A DNA stretch of 39,575 nt from Ferruginibacter sp. (lineage in GTDB: Bacteria; Bacteroidota; Bacteroidia; Chitinophagales; Chitinophagaceae), in contig JANXSR010000162.1 of the NCBI GenBank assembly GCA_025352625.1, positions 1 to 39,575 on the forward strand. Direction: 5' to 3'. The notes under the pieces were generated by a model that saw only the letters and a list, made by a program, of their open reading frames with translations, was not told where the DNA came from and ran no database searches. This document shows, in pieces, positions 26,261 through 34,686 of the stretch; position 1 is the stretch's first letter; every line of letters begins with the position of its first letter. The translations under genes and the position numbers were made by a program.

Positions 26261-27214
26261 ATGAAAGTTACAGAACACATTTCGCAGGCAACAAATACAT
26301 TGGTTTCTTTTGAAATTTTACCTCCGTTAAAAGGTAAAACCATTCAATCAATTTATAATCACTTAGATCCTTTAATGGAGTTTAAACCTCCGTTTATAAA
26401 TGTTACTTATCATAGAAGCGAGACTATGTTTAAGAAAAAAGCAGATGGAACATTTGAGAAGGTTGAAGTAAGGAAAAGGCCCGGAACGGTGGCAATTTGC
26501 GCAGCAATAAAAAATCACTATAATATTGACACGGTGCCCCATTTAATTTGTGGTGGCTTTAGTAAACGTGATACAGAAGATGCATTGATAGATCTTAATT
26601 TTTTGGGGATTGATAATGTATTGGTTTTAAGAGGAGATGCAGCAAAGAACGAAGCAAATTTTGAACCTGAGCCTAATGGACATGCTTATGCTGTTGACCT
26701 GTTAAAACAGGTTGTAAATTTAAAGAATGGCATTTACCAGGAAGAAGATATTAAAAATGGCGGTAAACCAGATTTTTGCATTGGCACTGCGGGTTATCCC
26801 GAAAAGCATTTTGAAGCGCCGAATCTGGAGACAGACCTGATTCATTTAAAAGAAAAAGTTGATGCAGGGGCTGATTATATTATGACGCAAATGTTTTTTA
26901 ACAACCAGAAATTTTTTGATTTTGTACAAAGCTGCAGGGCGATGGGAATAAATGTGCCAATCATTCCGGGCCTAAAACCAATTACCAATAAAAAGCAACT
27001 CTCCATTCTGCCTAAGGTATTTCATGTAGATATACCAACCGATTTATCCAATGCTATAACAGCAGCTAAAACAGATGGAGATGTTGAGCGTATAGGAACC
27101 GAATGGTTGGTACAGCAGTCAAAAGAACTAAAAGAATTTGGGGTTCCTGTTTTGCATTATTATACTTTGGGTAAGCCAACGATTATTTATGATGTTGTAA
27201 AGCAAATATTATAA
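26261..27214 (+). CDS. metF: Methylenetetrahydrofolate reductase
   Basis: The 317-residue flavoenzyme reduces 5,10-methylene-THF to 5-methyl-THF for methionine synthesis. The N-terminal SFEILPPLKGKTIQSIYNHL carries the catalytic Glu typical of MetF. PPFINVTYHRSE, FLGIDNVLVLRGDA, DFCIGTAGYPEKHFEAP and GADYIMTQMFFNNQKFFDFV are characteristic barrel motifs. The start is ATG at 26261. The 148-bp gap to adk contains a weak 6-bp hairpin (27270-27286) that might attenuate readthrough. Confidence 0.96.
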   Translation: MKVTEHISQATNTLVSFEILPPLKGKTIQSIYNHLDPLMEFKPPFINVTYHRSETMFKKKADGTFEKVEVRKRPGTVAICAAIKNHYNIDTVPHLICGGFSKRDTEDALIDLNFLGIDNVLVLRGDAAKNEANFEPEPNGHAYAVDLLKQVVNLKNGIYQEEDIKNGGKPDFCIGTAGYPEKHFEAPNLETDLIHLKEKVDAGADYIMTQMFFNNQKFFDFVQSCRAMGINVPIIPGLKPITNKKQLSILPKVFHVDIPTDLSNAITAAKTDGDVERIGTEWLVQQSKELKEFGVPVLHYYTLGKPTIIYDVVKQIL

Positions 27215-27327
27215 TGTGATGGAGGCAGAACCAATTCTAAAATTATTCAACACATAATAAATAAAAATAGTTGAAGGGTTTTCAACACTTTGTTGTAATT
27301 GTTAAACGATTTTTAAGCATCCTATAT

Positions 27328-27335
27328 TATATTTG
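27328..27335 (+). promoter_or_regulatory. -7 element upstream of adk
   Basis: TATATTTG matches TAnnTTTG and lies 27 bases before the adk ATG at 27363. A TTG at the ideal distance is not present. Confidence 0.4.
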
Positions 27336-27362
27336 TTATTCACCTAAGCTTTGCACAACAAT

Positions 27363-27941
27363 ATGTTCAATTTAATACTCTTTGGCCCTCCGGGCAGTGG
27401 AAAAGGCACACAAAGTGAAAAACTAATTGCCAGGTATGGCTTAAAGCATCTTAGCACAGGAGATTTGTTGCGGAGTGAAATTGCACAGCAAACACCACTT
27501 GGTATGGAGGCTAAAAAAATCATGGATAAAGGTCAGTTGGTGCCAGACGAAGTTGTAATTGGTATGATTAGTTCTGCATTGGATGGAAACCCGGATGCAA
27601 GAGGATTTTTATTTGATGGGTTTCCTCGAACAGATAAACAGGCAGAAGCGTTAGATAATTTACTGGAATTAAAAAAGACCTCGATTGCAGTTATGCTTGC
27701 GTTGGATGTTACTGAAGAAGAATTGGTAAAACGATTGGTAAAAAGAGGAGAAACAAGTGGCAGAAGTGATGACAATAATGAGGGAGTCATAAGGGCAAGA
27801 ATTGCAGAGTATCATAGCAAAACAGCCGCTGTTGCAGACTATTACAAAAAATTTGATAAAGTGGTAATGGTAAAAGGAGAAGGGGGTGTTGATGATATTT
27901 TTGGAGGTTTGTGTAAGGAGATTGACGAAAGAATTAATTAA
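27363..27941 (+). CDS. adk: Adenylate kinase
   Basis: The 192-residue enzyme equilibrates ATP + AMP with 2 ADP. The P-loop GPPGSGKGTQSEKL begins at residue 8, followed by LSTGDLLRSEIA and the AMP-site motif FLFDGFPRTDKQAEAL. The LID is the short, zinc-free kind (KRGETSGRSDDNNEG). MFNLILFGPPGSGKGT from ATG 27363 is the natural start; a TTG four codons upstream is unlikely. A strong terminator follows. Confidence 0.96.
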   Translation: MFNLILFGPPGSGKGTQSEKLIARYGLKHLSTGDLLRSEIAQQTPLGMEAKKIMDKGQLVPDEVVIGMISSALDGNPDARGFLFDGFPRTDKQAEALDNLLELKKTSIAVMLALDVTEEELVKRLVKRGETSGRSDDNNEGVIRARIAEYHSKTAAVADYYKKFDKVVMVKGEGGVDDIFGGLCKEIDERIN

Positions 27942-27962
27942 TCTGTAAGTAACAAGTTTATT

Positions 27963-27988
27963 AAAAGCAAGCCGGCTGGCTTGCTTTT
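27963..27988 (+). terminator. Intrinsic terminator after adk
   Basis: An 11-bp stem (27963-27973 with 27978-27988; AAGCAAGCC / GGCTTGCTT core) with a GGCT loop is followed by a T-rich tail on the plus strand, 21 bp after the adk stop. Confidence 0.93.
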
Positions 27989-28102
27989 TGTTTTATAAAA
28001 CGGTTGGTAAAGTACATTTAAAAGAGCTGTTAAAAATTTTTTATCGCTTAAACCATATGATTCTTAGCTAATAAAATAGTATTAATTTACAAAAAACTTG
28101 CC

Positions 28103-28876
28103 ATGATAAAGGAAATAAAAGAAGGATATGTAAAAACAGAAACCCATAAAGGCGTTACCACAATTGAATTTTTTCATCCCAAGAGCAATTCTTTACCGGG
28201 TGAAATTTTAGAAGAGCTGGCAAAGCAAATTCAGGTTGCCGGTACACATCATGAAACGAAAGTAATTGTACTGAAAAGCGCAGGCGACAGATCCTTTTGC
28301 GCAGGCGCAAGTTTTGATGAACTGGCCCTTATAAAAAACGAAGCAGAAGGATTGAAGTTTTTTAGTGGCTTTGCAAACGTGATCAATACCATGCGAAAAT
28401 GTCCCAAATTTATAATTGGAAGGATACAGGGTAAATGTGTTGGCGGCGGCGTGGGATTGGCAGCAGCAGTTGATTATGCCATTGCATTAAATACCGCAGA
28501 AATCAAATTAAGCGAACTGGCCATGGGGCTTGGTCCGTTTGTTATTGGCCCGGTTATAGAAAGAAAGATAGGCAATGCAGCTTTTAGTGCCTTGGCAATA
28601 GATGCAGCGATATGGCGCAACAGTGAATGGGCAAAAAAGAAAAATATGTTTGCAGAAGTGCATGAAACGATTGAGAATATGGATGAATCTATCTTTCGTT
28701 TGGCCAATCATTTAGCACATAGCAGTCCGCAGGCAATGGCACAAATGAAAAAAATGTTATGGCAGGGAACGGAAAACTGGGATGAATTACTAAAACAAAA
28801 TGCAGCTATCAGCGGAAAGTTGGCTTTGAGTGAATTTACTAAAAATGCCATTGAAAAATTTAAGGCAAAACCATAA
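28103..28876 (+). CDS. Enoyl-CoA hydratase/isomerase family protein
   Basis: The 257-residue crotonase-fold protein has the two oxyanion-hole segments: SFCAGASFDELA (about 64-75) and GRIQGKCVGGGVGLAAAVDY (about 111-130). At the catalytic region it reads IKLSELAMGLGPFVIGPVIE. The first catalytic glutamate position appears occupied by the Glu of SELAMG; the second is less clear. The substrate could be a fatty or branched-chain acyl-CoA. No beta-oxidation cluster surrounds it, so I leave it generic. It is 36 bp before the glycosylase gene on the same strand. Confidence 0.88.
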   Translation: MIKEIKEGYVKTETHKGVTTIEFFHPKSNSLPGEILEELAKQIQVAGTHHETKVIVLKSAGDRSFCAGASFDELALIKNEAEGLKFFSGFANVINTMRKCPKFIIGRIQGKCVGGGVGLAAAVDYAIALNTAEIKLSELAMGLGPFVIGPVIERKIGNAAFSALAIDAAIWRNSEWAKKKNMFAEVHETIENMDESIFRLANHLAHSSPQAMAQMKKMLWQGTENWDELLKQNAAISGKLALSEFTKNAIEKFKAKP

Positions 28877-28912
28877 AGAGACAGATACAACATTAAATAT
28901 CGTTACAATAAA

Positions 28913-29545
28913 ATGGTGTTTTTTACGGATAAAAACTTTAACTCTATCTGTGATAACCTGGCGATAGCTGATCCGGATCTGCAATCGATCATTCAACAAT
29001 ACGGCTATCCTCCATTTTGGAAAAGAGTAGCATCTTTTGAAACATTGGTACACATTATCCTGGAGCAACAGGTGTCGCTGGCTTGTGCATTGGCAGCGCT
29101 CAATAAACTCAAAGAAAAGGTTGGCGAAATTACTCCCGTCAATTTATTGTTATTATCAAATGAAGAGTTGAAAGCCTGTTATTTCAGCAAGCAAAAAATT
29201 ATTTATACCAGAAACCTGGCCGATGCAATTGTAAATGGAGAAATTAGTTTAAATGAATTAAATACAATGGATAATGATACAATAAGAAGTACCCTTACAA
29301 AACTAAAAGGTATTGGCAACTGGAGCGTAGATGTTTATTTGATGATGGTGTTACAACGTTGTGATATATTTCCTTTAGGTGACGTTGCGTTAATTACCAG
29401 TATAAAAGAAACCAAAGGATTGGCAAAAGAAACATCCAGGGAAGCCATAGCAATAATTGCAGAAAAATGGAAACCTTACCAAACTGTTGCAGCATTTATT
29501 TTATGGCATAGTTACCTGTGTAAAAGAAAGCGACAGGCTATATAA
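28913..29545 (+). CDS. DNA-3-methyladenine glycosylase II-like protein (AlkA/HhH-GPD)
   Basis: The 210-residue HhH-GPD protein excises alkylated bases in base excision repair. HIILEQQVSLACALAALNKL opens the helical core. The helix-hairpin-helix is LKGIGNWSVD at residues 131-140. The catalytic aspartate is Asp157 in FPLGDVAL. It lacks the N-terminal TBP-like domain of E. coli AlkA and the iron-sulfur cluster cysteines of Nth/MutY, so it is the compact AlkA/Mag type. Its 3' end overlaps the left arm of a hairpin. Confidence 0.9.
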   Translation: MVFFTDKNFNSICDNLAIADPDLQSIIQQYGYPPFWKRVASFETLVHIILEQQVSLACALAALNKLKEKVGEITPVNLLLLSNEELKACYFSKQKIIYTRNLADAIVNGEISLNELNTMDNDTIRSTLTKLKGIGNWSVDVYLMMVLQRCDIFPLGDVALITSIKETKGLAKETSREAIAIIAEKWKPYQTVAAFILWHSYLCKRKRQAI

Positions 29546-29560
29546 CCAATCGCTTTCTTT
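29523..29560. terminator. Bidirectional hairpin between convergent glycosylase and carbonic anhydrase genes
   Basis: An 11-bp perfect inverted repeat (29523-29533 and 29550-29560) with a 16-base loop spans the stop codon of the glycosylase gene and ends 6 bp from the carbonic anhydrase stop. The A/T-rich ends give short U-runs on both strands. Confidence 0.6.
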
Positions 29561-29566
29561 CTATAC

Positions 29567-30202
29567 TCATAAATTATGATATTCATACAAAGGATCAATA
29601 TCCGTGTTGGCCTTCATTTCAAACACCGGATTTATTAAGCCATCTTTTAAGCCGTATACCCAGCCATGTAAATCGGGCGCATCTCTTTCTTTCCAGGCTT
29701 TTTGAATGATGGATGTTTTGGCAAGGCGCTGTACCTGCTCTATCACGCTTAATTCTGTAAGCCTGTCCGTACGTTTGTTCTCATCACTTATAGCATTCAG
29801 TTCATCTCTGTTGTGGCGGTAAACATCCTTAATATTTCTAAGCCACATGTTTAATACCTGGCTATAATTTGTGTTGCTCATGGCGGCTTTAACGCCACCG
29901 CAACCATAATGGCCACAAACAATTACATGCTTTACCTTTAAATGTACCACGGCGTAATCTAAAACACTCAGCAGGTTTACATCCGTATGTATTACAAGGT
30001 TTGCAATATTGCGGTGCACAAAAATTTCTCCAGGCTGGGTATTGGTAATTTCATTTGCCGGCACACGGCTGTCGCTGCAACCGATCCATAAAAATTCCGG
30101 GGTTTGTAAATCGGATAATCGTTTAAAATAATCCTGGTCATCTTCCACCCTTTCTTGTGCCCATGCCTTGTTTTCGAGTAATAATTTTTCGTATGTCTGC
30201 AT
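29567..30202 (-). CDS. can: Beta-class carbonic anhydrase
   Basis: The 211-residue enzyme interconverts CO2 and bicarbonate. The zinc ligands are Cys42 (with the Asp44/Arg46 dyad in GCSDSRVPANE), His98 and Cys101 (VCGHYGCGGV). Length and motif order fit the bacterial Can/CynT group. It starts 5 bp downstream of the SulP transporter gene, so the two are almost certainly one transcript. That pairing suggests the transported ion is bicarbonate. Confidence 0.95.
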   Translation of the reverse strand: MQTYEKLLLENKAWAQERVEDDQDYFKRLSDLQTPEFLWIGCSDSRVPANEITNTQPGEIFVHRNIANLVIHTDVNLLSVLDYAVVHLKVKHVIVCGHYGCGGVKAAMSNTNYSQVLNMWLRNIKDVYRHNRDELNAISDENKRTDRLTELSVIEQVQRLAKTSIIQKAWKERDAPDLHGWVYGLKDGLINPVFEMKANTDIDPLYEYHNL

Positions 30203-30207
30203 AAAAA

Positions 30208-31767
30208 TTAGTTGAATGTTGCGTTGTTAAATAATAAATGTACTGGTTTGTGCAGGCTCTTTTTAATTTCCACATTGATGTTTTTTAAATGAGCATGTAC
30301 TATAAAATTATTGATTTCTTCTATCACATCCTTATCAATAAAATCAGCTCTGGTGGCATCAATTAAAACAGAAGCATTCTTTGGCACTTCTTCCAGTTTT
30401 TTCTTCACAATTGGTTTATTTAAAAAAGATACATCTTTTCTTAAACGGAAAAGGTATTTGTTGTCATCATTTACAATAAACACCGAAGACCGGAAATTGC
30501 TGCGGATCATAAAAAACAATCCTACACCAATCCCTACTATAATTCCTTTTAAAAGATCCGTCATCAGGATAGCCACAATAGTTATTACAAATGGCATAAA
30601 CTGGTCCCAGCCTTTTTGATAAAATTCTTTAAACAAGGAAACCTTGGCAAGTTTATATCCTGTAAAAATAAGAATAGCAGCCAATGCTGAAAGCGGAATT
30701 TTATTTAGGATTAACGGAATAAATGCCACACACAATAACATAAAACTCCCGTGCAAAATGGCTGACATTTTTGTTTTTGCACCAGCATTCACATTGGCTG
30801 AACTTCTAACAACAACCGAGGTAAGTGGCAACCCTCCTAACAAACCGGAAAATATATTTCCAAGGCCTTGCGCCTTTAACTCTCTGTTGGTTGGTGATAC
30901 CCTCTTTAACGGATCCAATTTATCAACCGCCTCTAAACCCAAGAGCGTTTCAAGACTTGCAACTATTGCAAGTGTAACCCCTGTTATCCATACATCCGAA
31001 TTTTTAAGGTATTGCAATTGAGGAAAAGTGAAGAATGAAAAAAAATCTCCAAAGCTGGCAGCTACCGGCAAACTCACCAGGTGCTTGTTTTCCAAAGCTA
31101 AATCAGGCTGGTACATTTTAAAACCTACACTTATTAATGTGCCAACCAATACCACCACTAACGGACCTGGAATTACTTGTATCCATTTTTGTGATTTCAT
31201 AAATTTTTGTTCCCAAAGAATTAAAATCAATAGAGACGCTACACCAATAACAATAGCCGCTGGAGTAATATAATTAATTGCGCTTAAAATCCCGGAAAAA
31301 GTATTTTCTTTATTATCCTGCGCAAAACTTTCATCACCACCAAAGTCGGCATCGTAGCCAATAAGGTGTGGAAATTGTTTCAGAATTAAGATCAATCCTA
31401 TGGCTGCTAACATTCCTTTGATAACAGAATTTGGAATATAATCACCGATTACGCCGGCCTTGATAAAACCAAGTATTATTTGCAGTATACCTGCTATAAC
31501 AACCGCCAGTAAAAACGCTTCAAATACCTGTAATTTAAGAATGGCAGTTGCAACAATAACAGTGAGTCCCGCAGCAGGCCCACTTACACTTAGTTGCGAA
31601 CCACTTGCCAAACCAACTACAATACCTCCAATAACACCAGCGATAATACCGGAAAACAATGGAGCTCCGGAACCTAAAGCAATACCCAAACAAAGTGGCA
31701 AAGCCACCAATAAAACAACAATGGATGCCGAAAAATCGGACATACTATTTTGAAAAAACTTTTTCAT
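30208..31767 (-). CDS. SulP-family anion transporter, probable bicarbonate transporter
   Basis: The 519-residue protein has the SulP membrane domain (about residues 1-420): SASIVVLLVALPLCLGIALGSGAP, a glycine-rich ATVIV-type helix region, and the signature GLGNIFSGLLGGLPLTSVVVRSSANVNAG. A short STAS-like domain follows (SFLNKPIVKKKLEEVPKNASVLIDATRADFIDKDVIEEI). SulP proteins carry sulfate, bicarbonate or other anions. The adjoining carbonic anhydrase gene 5 bp downstream favours bicarbonate, as in BicA-like systems. That is inference from context. Confidence 0.92.
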   Translation of the reverse strand: MKKFFQNSMSDFSASIVVLLVALPLCLGIALGSGAPLFSGIIAGVIGGIVVGLASGSQLSVSGPAAGLTVIVATAILKLQVFEAFLLAVVIAGILQIILGFIKAGVIGDYIPNSVIKGMLAAIGLILILKQFPHLIGYDADFGGDESFAQDNKENTFSGILSAINYITPAAIVIGVASLLILILWEQKFMKSQKWIQVIPGPLVVVLVGTLISVGFKMYQPDLALENKHLVSLPVAASFGDFFSFFTFPQLQYLKNSDVWITGVTLAIVASLETLLGLEAVDKLDPLKRVSPTNRELKAQGLGNIFSGLLGGLPLTSVVVRSSANVNAGAKTKMSAILHGSFMLLCVAFIPLILNKIPLSALAAILIFTGYKLAKVSLFKEFYQKGWDQFMPFVITIVAILMTDLLKGIIVGIGVGLFFMIRSNFRSSVFIVNDDNKYLFRLRKDVSFLNKPIVKKKLEEVPKNASVLIDATRADFIDKDVIEEINNFIVHAHLKNINVEIKKSLHKPVHLLFNNATFN

Positions 31768-31877
31768 TTTAAACTTAATTTAACTGGATAATTTACATGA
31801 AAGTATAGATACAGCTTGTACTGCACGATGAGGAGCAAGCGGCAACTATACCAAAAATTCATGAATAAAAAGGAGCA

Positions 31878-31894
31878 TTCATCCATCGGATGAA
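31878..31894 (-). terminator. Hairpin after the small membrane-anchored protein gene
   Basis: TTCATCC/GGATGAA arms with a 3-base loop lie 10 bp after the stop of the 100-residue ORF. On the minus strand they are followed by GCTCCTTTTTATTC. The stem is short, so this is tentative. Confidence 0.45.
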
Positions 31895-31904
31895 AAGAAT
31901 ATAG

Positions 31905-32207
31905 CTACGCTTTGTCAGGAGGTGGGGTAGGAATATCAACCGGGTGAAACGCCGGAATATTTTCAGCCGCATGAGCGGGATAAAAATTTTTGATAATGCT
32001 AAAATGATGCGACAGAAAATCAAGATCAATTACACAATGATCTTCATCTAAAAACCTAAAATTTTTTGTAGCACCTTTTTCTACATGTAAAATTTCTTCT
32101 ACGGTTTGGTTATCAATTAAAAAATACCGTACCGCCTGTCTTACCGGCAATAGTTGTAAAACCATTACGAGTATTAAAAAAGCCGGTATGATATTTTTGA
32201 ATTTCAT
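31905..32207 (-). CDS. Small membrane-anchored or exported protein of unknown function
   Basis: I do not recognise this 100-residue protein. Residues 5-20 (NIIPAFLILVMVLQLL) form a signal anchor or signal peptide. A charged domain with a histidine cluster follows (DEDHCVIDLDFLSHHFSIIK), and the protein ends in a proline-rich tail (VDIPTPPPDKA). It lies upstream of the SulP/carbonic anhydrase pair on the same strand, 137 bp away with a possible terminator between. The lack of overlap with any better ORF, the ATG start and the clear hydrophobic N-terminus support it as real. Confidence 0.65.
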   Translation of the reverse strand: MKFKNIIPAFLILVMVLQLLPVRQAVRYFLIDNQTVEEILHVEKGATKNFRFLDEDHCVIDLDFLSHHFSIIKNFYPAHAAENIPAFHPVDIPTPPPDKA

Positions 32208-32290
32208 TAAGGATGCAAATGTATAGGCTAAGAGGCAGTATAAGTTACCTTGTTAAAATGATTAACATTTTTATGACTTTATAATTACAA

Positions 32291-33046
32291 TTAAATATTC
32301 AATCCACCACACACGCTAATCACCTGGCCGGTAACATAGTTGCTTTGGTCGCTAGCCAAAAACAAGGTAACGTTGGCAATGTCTTCCGTAGTACCAAACC
32401 TGCCTAAAGGAATACCTGCTTTGTATTTGTCCGCACCATCGCCATCTTTTAAATAACTCGTCATATCTGTTTCAACAAAACCCGGGGCAATGGCATTGCA
32501 ACGGATATTGCGGCTGCCCAGTTCTTTGGCGATGCTTTTTGTAAAACCAATCACACCGGCTTTACTGGCAGCGTAGCTGCTTTGTCCGGCATTGCCCATT
32601 TCGCCGATCACGCTGCTCATATTGATAATGCTGCCGCTCTTTGCTTTTATCATTGGGCGAATCACCTGCTTGGTCATATTAAATACACTCTTCAAATTGG
32701 TTTGCATCACATCATCCCATTGTTCAGGCGTCATGCGCAACAACAAATTGTCTTTTGAAATGCCGGCATTGTTTACACAAATATCTACCTGGCCAAACTC
32801 TTTCAACACATCGGTTACAAAACTTTCACAGGCGGCATAGTCGCCGGCGTTTGTTTGATACGCTTTTGCTTTTACACCCAAAGCCGTTAATTTTTCTTCC
32901 AGGGCCTTTGCCCTTTCGCTGCTGCTGTCACTAACATAAGTAAATGCAATCGCAGCGCCCTCTTCTGCTAATTTTAAGGCAATGCCTTCGCCAATACCAC
33001 GGGCTGCTCCTGTTACAATGGCTACTTTTCCTGCTAATGATTTCAT
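32291..33046 (-). CDS. fabG: 3-oxoacyl-[ACP] reductase
   Basis: The 251-residue short-chain dehydrogenase reduces beta-ketoacyl-ACP with NADPH in fatty acid synthesis. The cofactor motif is VTGAARGIGEGIA (11-23), with NNAG at 92-95. The catalytic triad is Ser145 (NMSSVIGEMG), Tyr158 and Lys162 (SSYAASKAG). The C-terminal FLASDQSNYVTGQVISVCGG is typical of FabG. A -7-like element TACTTTTG (33076-33069) lies upstream on the minus strand. No other fab genes are present here. Confidence 0.92.
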   Translation of the reverse strand: MKSLAGKVAIVTGAARGIGEGIALKLAEEGAAIAFTYVSDSSSERAKALEEKLTALGVKAKAYQTNAGDYAACESFVTDVLKEFGQVDICVNNAGISKDNLLLRMTPEQWDDVMQTNLKSVFNMTKQVIRPMIKAKSGSIINMSSVIGEMGNAGQSSYAASKAGVIGFTKSIAKELGSRNIRCNAIAPGFVETDMTSYLKDGDGADKYKAGIPLGRFGTTEDIANVTLFLASDQSNYVTGQVISVCGGLNI

Positions 33047-33210
33047 GTGTGTGTTGTTAAGTTGGCAACAAAAGTAAATAAATCAATCATTTTTACCCTA
33101 ATCAAATACAATTTGTAAAATGAATGATGCTGCATCCTTTACAAAAATATTATTCCCCATCTGCCAAACTAAAAATATTTTTACAGCACATCAGCATAAA
33201 TATTTAAAAG

Positions 33211-34452
33211 ATGAATCCAAAAAACCGGGCAACCATTATTTTAATACTGGGCTTTCTTTCGGCAATCGCCCCTTTTTCAATTGATATGTATTTGCCCGGT
33301 TTTCCGGTAATTGCAACAGACCTGAATACATCTATAGAAATGGTCTCTTATTCCTTATCCAGTTTTTTTATTGGGGTTTGTATAGGGCAGGTATTGTGCG
33401 GCCCGTTGTTAGACAGGTTCGGCAGAAAAATGCCTTTGTATGCCGGACTGTTATTGTACATCGTGGCAACCATTGGTTGCGTATTTACCAAGTCGGTTGA
33501 AGTATTAATTGCATTGCGTTTTTTACAGGCCATAGGCGGTTGCGTAGGCATGGTTGCACCAAGAGCAATCATAAGGGACATGTTTCATGTAGATGAAAGT
33601 GCAAAAATATTCTCTTACCTCATTTTAATTTTAGGGGTATCGCCCATCATTGCCCCGACTGCCGGCAGTTACATTATCACTCATTTTGGATGGCATGCTA
33701 TATTTATTTTACTTACCATCATTTCTGTATTGCTATTGGTTGCGGTGGTTATTTGGTTACCGGAAAGTAAGCAACCCGATCCCTCCTTTTCCTTACAACC
33801 AAAACCCATCCTTGATAGTTTTTGGATTGTATTAAGACAGTCACAATTTTTTACTTATGCAGTTACCGGCGCCATATCTTCTGCGGGTTTGTTTGCATAC
33901 CTCGCCGGCTCGCCCTATGTTTTTATGAAATTATTTGGCACAACGGAGCAACAATACGGAGGTATTTTTGCATTGATTGCCGCAGGTTTAATAATAAGCA
34001 GCCAACTGAATAATCGGTTGCTAAAAAAGTATAGCAGTCAGCAAATAGTAAAATCAGCATTAGCAATACAAACCATTGCAGGCCTTTTGCTTTTTGTAGG
34101 CACGGCTGTTGGCTGGCTAAATTTATACACTACTATTTTGCTGATTTTTTTATACCTAAGCTGCCAGGGTTTTAATTTCCCCAATGCATCTGCCTTGTCA
34201 ATGGCACCGTTTAATAAACACGCCGGCAGTGCCTCGGCTTTAATGGGCGGCATTCAAATGGGTATCGGTGCATTGGCATCGGCAGTTGTTGGTTTACTAA
34301 ACCCACATTCCGCAATGCCAATGACGGGTGTAATGGCAGCCTGTGTTTTACTGGCCTGGATTATCTTGTTCTTTAGTGAAAAGAAAATAACCTTTAATGC
34401 CAGTGCAGAAGACGTGGAAGAACAAACACTTGATATGATTGAAAAATATTGA
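33211..34452 (+). CDS. Bcr/CflA-family multidrug efflux transporter (MFS)
   Basis: The 413-residue protein with about 12 membrane helices belongs to the DHA1 drug:H+ antiporters. Bcr/CflA landmarks are FSIDMYLPGFPVIATDL in helix 1, the MFS motif A segment GPLLDRFGRKMPLYAGLLLY, FLQAIGGCVGMVAPRAIIRD, and the motif C region VSPIIAPTAGSYI. The substrate range is unknown. The start is ATG at 33211. It is divergent from fabG. Confidence 0.9.
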   Translation: MNPKNRATIILILGFLSAIAPFSIDMYLPGFPVIATDLNTSIEMVSYSLSSFFIGVCIGQVLCGPLLDRFGRKMPLYAGLLLYIVATIGCVFTKSVEVLIALRFLQAIGGCVGMVAPRAIIRDMFHVDESAKIFSYLILILGVSPIIAPTAGSYIITHFGWHAIFILLTIISVLLLVAVVIWLPESKQPDPSFSLQPKPILDSFWIVLRQSQFFTYAVTGAISSAGLFAYLAGSPYVFMKLFGTTEQQYGGIFALIAAGLIISSQLNNRLLKKYSSQQIVKSALAIQTIAGLLLFVGTAVGWLNLYTTILLIFLYLSCQGFNFPNASALSMAPFNKHAGSASALMGGIQMGIGALASAVVGLLNPHSAMPMTGVMAACVLLAWIILFFSEKKITFNASAEDVEEQTLDMIEKY

Positions 34453-34620
34453 TACGGTAAAGAAAATTTTTGTTCCGGGCAAAGAAGCAATGTGGTAAAT
34501 CCTTGCATCGCCCTCTTGTATGTTTACAGCAAGGTGGAGCTTTTATTGAAGCAAAAAGGAAAATTATTAATGCACATCAAACTTAATTGTCTTCCAAATA
34601 ATGTAGGGTCGTAAAATAAC

Positions 34621-34638
34621 TCTCCGCTGCGGCGGAGA
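34621..34638. repeat. GC-rich hairpin upstream of the permease gene
   Basis: TCTCCGC and GCGGAGA form a 7-bp stem around TGCG in otherwise AT-rich leader DNA, 49 bp before the ATG. It could be a leader structure or a small palindromic repeat. Confidence 0.45.
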
Positions 34639-34686
34639 CGGAGGTATAGCTTTTGATGATTACCTTTAAGCACAATAAATAATTCA

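Noticed and set aside
30311-31273. Three consecutive plus-strand frames opposite the SulP gene
   Set aside because: They are antisense shadows of a well-conserved transporter and show no family features.
34453-34686. Possible tRNA or riboswitch in the permease leader
   Set aside because: The gap has a small hairpin but no cloverleaf, no T-loop consensus and no riboswitch core that I recognise.
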